A DNA stretch of 64,000 bases from Mucilaginibacter rubeus (lineage in GTDB: Bacteria; Bacteroidota; Bacteroidia; Sphingobacteriales; Sphingobacteriaceae): positions 4,526,001 to 4,590,000 of the forward strand of contig NZ_CP043450.1 in the NCBI RefSeq assembly GCF_003286415.2, written 5' to 3'. The translations under genes and the position numbers were made by a program. The notes under the pieces were generated by a model, which was not told the DNA's origin, searched no databases, and saw only the letters and a program-made list of their open reading frames with translations. Of the stretch, positions 61,627 to 64,000 are shown in pieces (the stretch's first letter is position 1; each line of letters opens with the position of its first letter).

Positions 61627-62433
61627 ATGCCTTTGTCAAATCCAAAAACATCACCACGCATACTTTACTCCTGTTACTCACAGGTGAGCAGGACCGGCGA
61701 GCAATTCATTGCCGACCATGTATTCGGCTATATCCTCTCGGGCGATTCTGAGATTTATGTTAACGGTAAAAACTATTATTTTAAACAGGGTGATTACCGT
61801 TTTCTGAAACGGAACGAGCTGGCAAAGTTTGTAAAGCATCCTCCTAAGGGCGGCGAGTTTAAAACCATTACCATTGGTATGGATCAGGCTACCCTGCAAA
61901 GTATGAGCGCCGAGCTTGACTTACAAGCAGATGGCCCTTATACCGGCGAAAGCGCATTATTGCTGAAACCTAATGACCTGTTCAACAATTACATCAGATC
62001 ATTAAGCCCTTATATGGATAAAACCAGCGATGAGATTAGTCCGGCACTTACGCTGCACAAGGTTAAAGAAGCCGTAATGATATTGCTGGAAACCAATCCT
62101 GAGTTAAAAAATATACTGTTTGATTTTAGTGAGCCAGGCAAAATAGACCTTGAGGCCTTTATGACCCAAAACTATCGTTTCAATGTTGATCTTAACCGCT
62201 TCGCCTACTTAACCGGTCGCAGCCTGGCAACATTTAAGCGTGATTTCGAACGGATCTTTAACACGTCACCCAACCGCTGGATCCAAAACCAGCGACTAAA
62301 AGATGCCTACTTCCTGATCAAGGAAAAGAAACACAAGGTATCAGATGTGTATATGGACGTAGGTTTTAAAGATCTCTCTCATTTTTCTTTCGCTTTTAAA
62401 AAGACTTATGGGGTAGCACCATCGGCCGTATAA
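61627..62433 (+). CDS. AraC-family transcriptional regulator
   Basis: A 268-residue regulator. N-terminal half is a cupin-like sensor (FGYILSGDSEIYVNGKNYYF); C-terminal helix-turn-helices are LNRFAYLTGRSLATFKRDFE and VSDVYMDVGFKDLSHFSFAF. ATG 61627 is preferred over TTG 61618, which overlaps the promoter. It follows SDR 2 on the same strand but is separated by repeats and has its own promoter, so a regulatory link to SDR 2 is only positional. Confidence 0.88.
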   Translation: MPLSNPKTSPRILYSCYSQVSRTGEQFIADHVFGYILSGDSEIYVNGKNYYFKQGDYRFLKRNELAKFVKHPPKGGEFKTITIGMDQATLQSMSAELDLQADGPYTGESALLLKPNDLFNNYIRSLSPYMDKTSDEISPALTLHKVKEAVMILLETNPELKNILFDFSEPGKIDLEAFMTQNYRFNVDLNRFAYLTGRSLATFKRDFERIFNTSPNRWIQNQRLKDAYFLIKEKKHKVSDVYMDVGFKDLSHFSFAFKKTYGVAPSAV

Positions 62434-62519
62434 CGGCCGAGATTTAAGACAGCAAGATTCAGGAGACAAGAAGGGAGGACTGTTTTAAATATGGCTGCAA
62501 ATCATATAACTCAAAAAGA

Positions 62520-62550
62520 CGTCATTGCGAGGCACGAAGCAATCCCCGAC
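62520..62550. repeat. CATTGCGAG repeat, copy G, truncated to one arm
   Basis: CGTCATTGCGAGGCACGAAG followed by CAATCCCCGAC; the other arm is missing. It shows decay or one-ended loss of the element. Confidence 0.7.
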
Positions 62551-62589
62551 TTATTTATTTTTAGCCGGCTTATGAAAGTCGCGACATAA

Positions 62590-62640
62590 AAAAGCCAGAA
62601 AAGAGACCGGAATCAAATCCTAACCTCTTTCCTGACTTTT
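62590..62640. terminator. Imperfect hairpin terminator, bidirectional
   Basis: AAAAGCCAGAAAAGAG pairs imperfectly with CTCTTTCCTGACTTTT. It lies between the convergent AraC gene and ychF. Short TTGATTCT/CTTGAATC repeats flank it. Confidence 0.5.
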
Positions 62641-62684
62641 CTTATTATCTTGATTCTCGACTCTTGCTGTCTTGAATCTGTTCC

Positions 62685-63788
62685 CTATACATTAAATCTG
62701 AAGTGCATAATGTCGCCATCCTGCACAATGTAAGTTTTACCTTCAACACCAAGTTTACCGTTTTCCTTTATGGTAGCCTCAACGCCATTAAATTTCACGA
62801 AATCATCGTATTTAATAACCTCTGCGCGGATAAAGCCTTTTTCAAAATCGGTATGGATAACACCTGCTGCCTGTGGCGCGGTAAAGCCCTGAGTGATTGT
62901 CCATGCACGCACTTCCTGCACACCTGCGGTAAAGTAAGTAGCCAGGTTTAATAACCTGTAAGCCGCTTTAATCAGTTTATTCACACCAGATTCTGTTAAG
63001 CCAAGATCATCTAAAAACATCTGGCGCTCTTCGTAAGTTTCCAGTTGCGAAATTTCAGATTCTATCTGAGCAGAGATGATCAGCACTTCAGCATTTTCAT
63101 CCTTAACGGCAGCTTTTACTTTCTCAACATAAGCGTTGCCTGTGCTTACCGAACCTTCGTCAACATTACAAACATATAACACAGGTTTAGCGGTAAGCAA
63201 CCACAAATCAGCTACATATTCTTTATCCTCTTCCTCAACGGCAGCGGTACGGGCCGATTTACCTTCAAGCAGGTGATTTTTATAAATCGTTAAAACATCA
63301 AAGGTTTTCTTAGCTTCTTTGTCGCCACCGGTTTTAGCCATCTTTTCAACCTTCTGGATCTTTTTCTCTATCGATTCAAGATCTTTCAGTTGCAATTCGG
63401 TATCAATGATCTCTTTATCGCGAATCGGGTCGACAGAACCATCAACGTGGATCACGTTGTCATTATCAAAGCAGCGTAACACGTGGATAATAGCATTGGT
63501 AGCGCGGATGTTGGCTAAAAACTGGTTACCCAAACCTTCGCCTTTACTGGCACCTTTAACCAAACCGGCAATATCAACTATCTCGATAGTGTTTGGCACT
63601 ATACTTTTCGGGTTAACTATTTCGGTAAGCTTGGTTAAGCGCTCATCCGGCACTGTAATTACACCCACATTTGGCTCAATGGTACAAAACGGAAAGTTAG
63701 CCGCCTGCGCCTTAGCATTTGATAAGCAATTAAAAAGTGTCGATTTACCCACATTCGGCAAACCTACTATACCACATTGTAAACCCAT
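62685..63788 (-). CDS. ychF: Ribosome-binding ATPase YchF (Obg-related)
   Basis: A 367-residue P-loop protein. G1 is GLPNVGKSTLF (8-18), G2/G3 are in FCTIEPNVG and DIAGLVKGAS, and the G4-position segment VCNVDE (about 205) differs from the NKxD of GTPases, explaining the family's ATP preference. A coiled-coil insert (about 125-165) and a C-terminal TGS domain (from about 280) complete it. It binds ribosomes in translation quality control or stress. Conserved housekeeping gene. Confidence 0.96.
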   Translation of the reverse strand: MGLQCGIVGLPNVGKSTLFNCLSNAKAQAANFPFCTIEPNVGVITVPDERLTKLTEIVNPKSIVPNTIEIVDIAGLVKGASKGEGLGNQFLANIRATNAIIHVLRCFDNDNVIHVDGSVDPIRDKEIIDTELQLKDLESIEKKIQKVEKMAKTGGDKEAKKTFDVLTIYKNHLLEGKSARTAAVEEEDKEYVADLWLLTAKPVLYVCNVDEGSVSTGNAYVEKVKAAVKDENAEVLIISAQIESEISQLETYEERQMFLDDLGLTESGVNKLIKAAYRLLNLATYFTAGVQEVRAWTITQGFTAPQAAGVIHTDFEKGFIRAEVIKYDDFVKFNGVEATIKENGKLGVEGKTYIVQDGDIMHFRFNV

Positions 63789-63914
63789 TTTTGTGTTTTT
63801 ATCTAAATTATATTGTAGTTCATGGTTAATAGTTCATAGATCATAGTTTAAAACCCTCCTAAATTATACCTAAAAGGCTATGAACCATGAACAATAGGCC
63901 ATGGACTAAAAAGC

Positions 63915-63923
63915 GCAAAGATA
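63915..63923 (-). promoter_or_regulatory. -7 promoter element for ychF
   Basis: Reverse-strand TATCTTTGC, a perfect match. The leader of about 120 nt crosses short inverted CATGGTTCAT/ATGAACCATG-type repeats (63818-63905). The remaining bases to 64000 hold no gene. Confidence 0.6.
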
Positions 63924-64000
63924 ACAGAAAATTTTGCCTTATAATTTGAAAAAATAAACGACTTTTGCGCTCGGAAAAAACAGGATAAAATATTTTATAA

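Noticed and set aside
685..62550. CATTGCGAG copies as insertion sequences
   Set aside because: Each is about 90 bp with no coding capacity and no target duplication I could see; treated as REP/MITE-like repeats.
1..64000. Prophage, integrated plasmid or ICE boundary
   Set aside because: No integrase, relaxase, tRNA-type attachment site or replication gene seen; the accessory content is better explained as chromosomal PUL-type genes.

Overview
The window looks like chromosome from a Bacteroidota bacterium of the Sphingobacteriaceae, most likely Mucilaginibacter or a close relative. The signs are a SusC/SusD pair, numerous secreted proteins and Bacteroidota-type lipoproteins, many starts preceded by the Bacteroidota -7 element TAnnTTTG rather than a Shine-Dalgarno site, moderate G+C, and several families of dispersed intergenic palindromes. 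I see no tRNA, rRNA, CRISPR array, prophage or transposase gene. Genus is inference, not something the sequence proves.

Layout. 1-14.6 kb: the 5' end of a GH13 amylase/neopullulanase, then mostly singletons: ferritin, a 2Fe-2S protein, DUF3095, VOC, nuclease, penicillin acylase with a small membrane protein, SYLF, DUF1203, a LuxE-like acyl-activating protein, a PH-SHOCT protein, a RES/Xre toxin-antitoxin pair, tyrS and an AcpH-like protein. 14.8-21.4 kb: housekeeping genes (rpsA, an ACT protein, pyrR, pyrB) and a serine hydrolase. 21.6-28.4 kb: a tolC-RND-adaptor efflux operon divergent from a LysR regulator. 28.4-31.6 kb: GH8, a ParE-type toxin-antitoxin pair and a flavin amine oxidase.

31.7-52.3 kb is the accessory core, nearly all on the minus strand. 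It has a GH2 enzyme, then a tight six-gene run transcribed susC, susD, a giant FG-GAP/ASPIC lipoprotein, a vanadium haloperoxidase lipoprotein with all vanadate ligands conserved, and two paralogous lipoproteins that each carry one CxxCH haem site plus FG-GAP repeats. A GH3 beta-glucosidase and a divergent Nudix-type regulator with a degenerate Nudix box lie upstream. The 935-bp gap ahead of susC is rich in perfect dyads, and one palindrome class (GTGTA-N5-TACAC) recurs at susC, at the Nudix regulator/GH3 intergenic region and at tolC. My reading is a surface system coupling glycan or glycoconjugate uptake to peroxide/halide redox chemistry. This is the best candidate here for an undescribed system.

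52.5-64 kb: an M1 peptidase, a pentapeptide-repeat protein, DUF6265, a PAS-AraC regulator, a sulfatase, an HxlR regulator divergent from a short-chain dehydrogenase, a second dehydrogenase, an AraC regulator and ychF. The intergenic regions hold at least five dispersed repeat families, some nested in each other.
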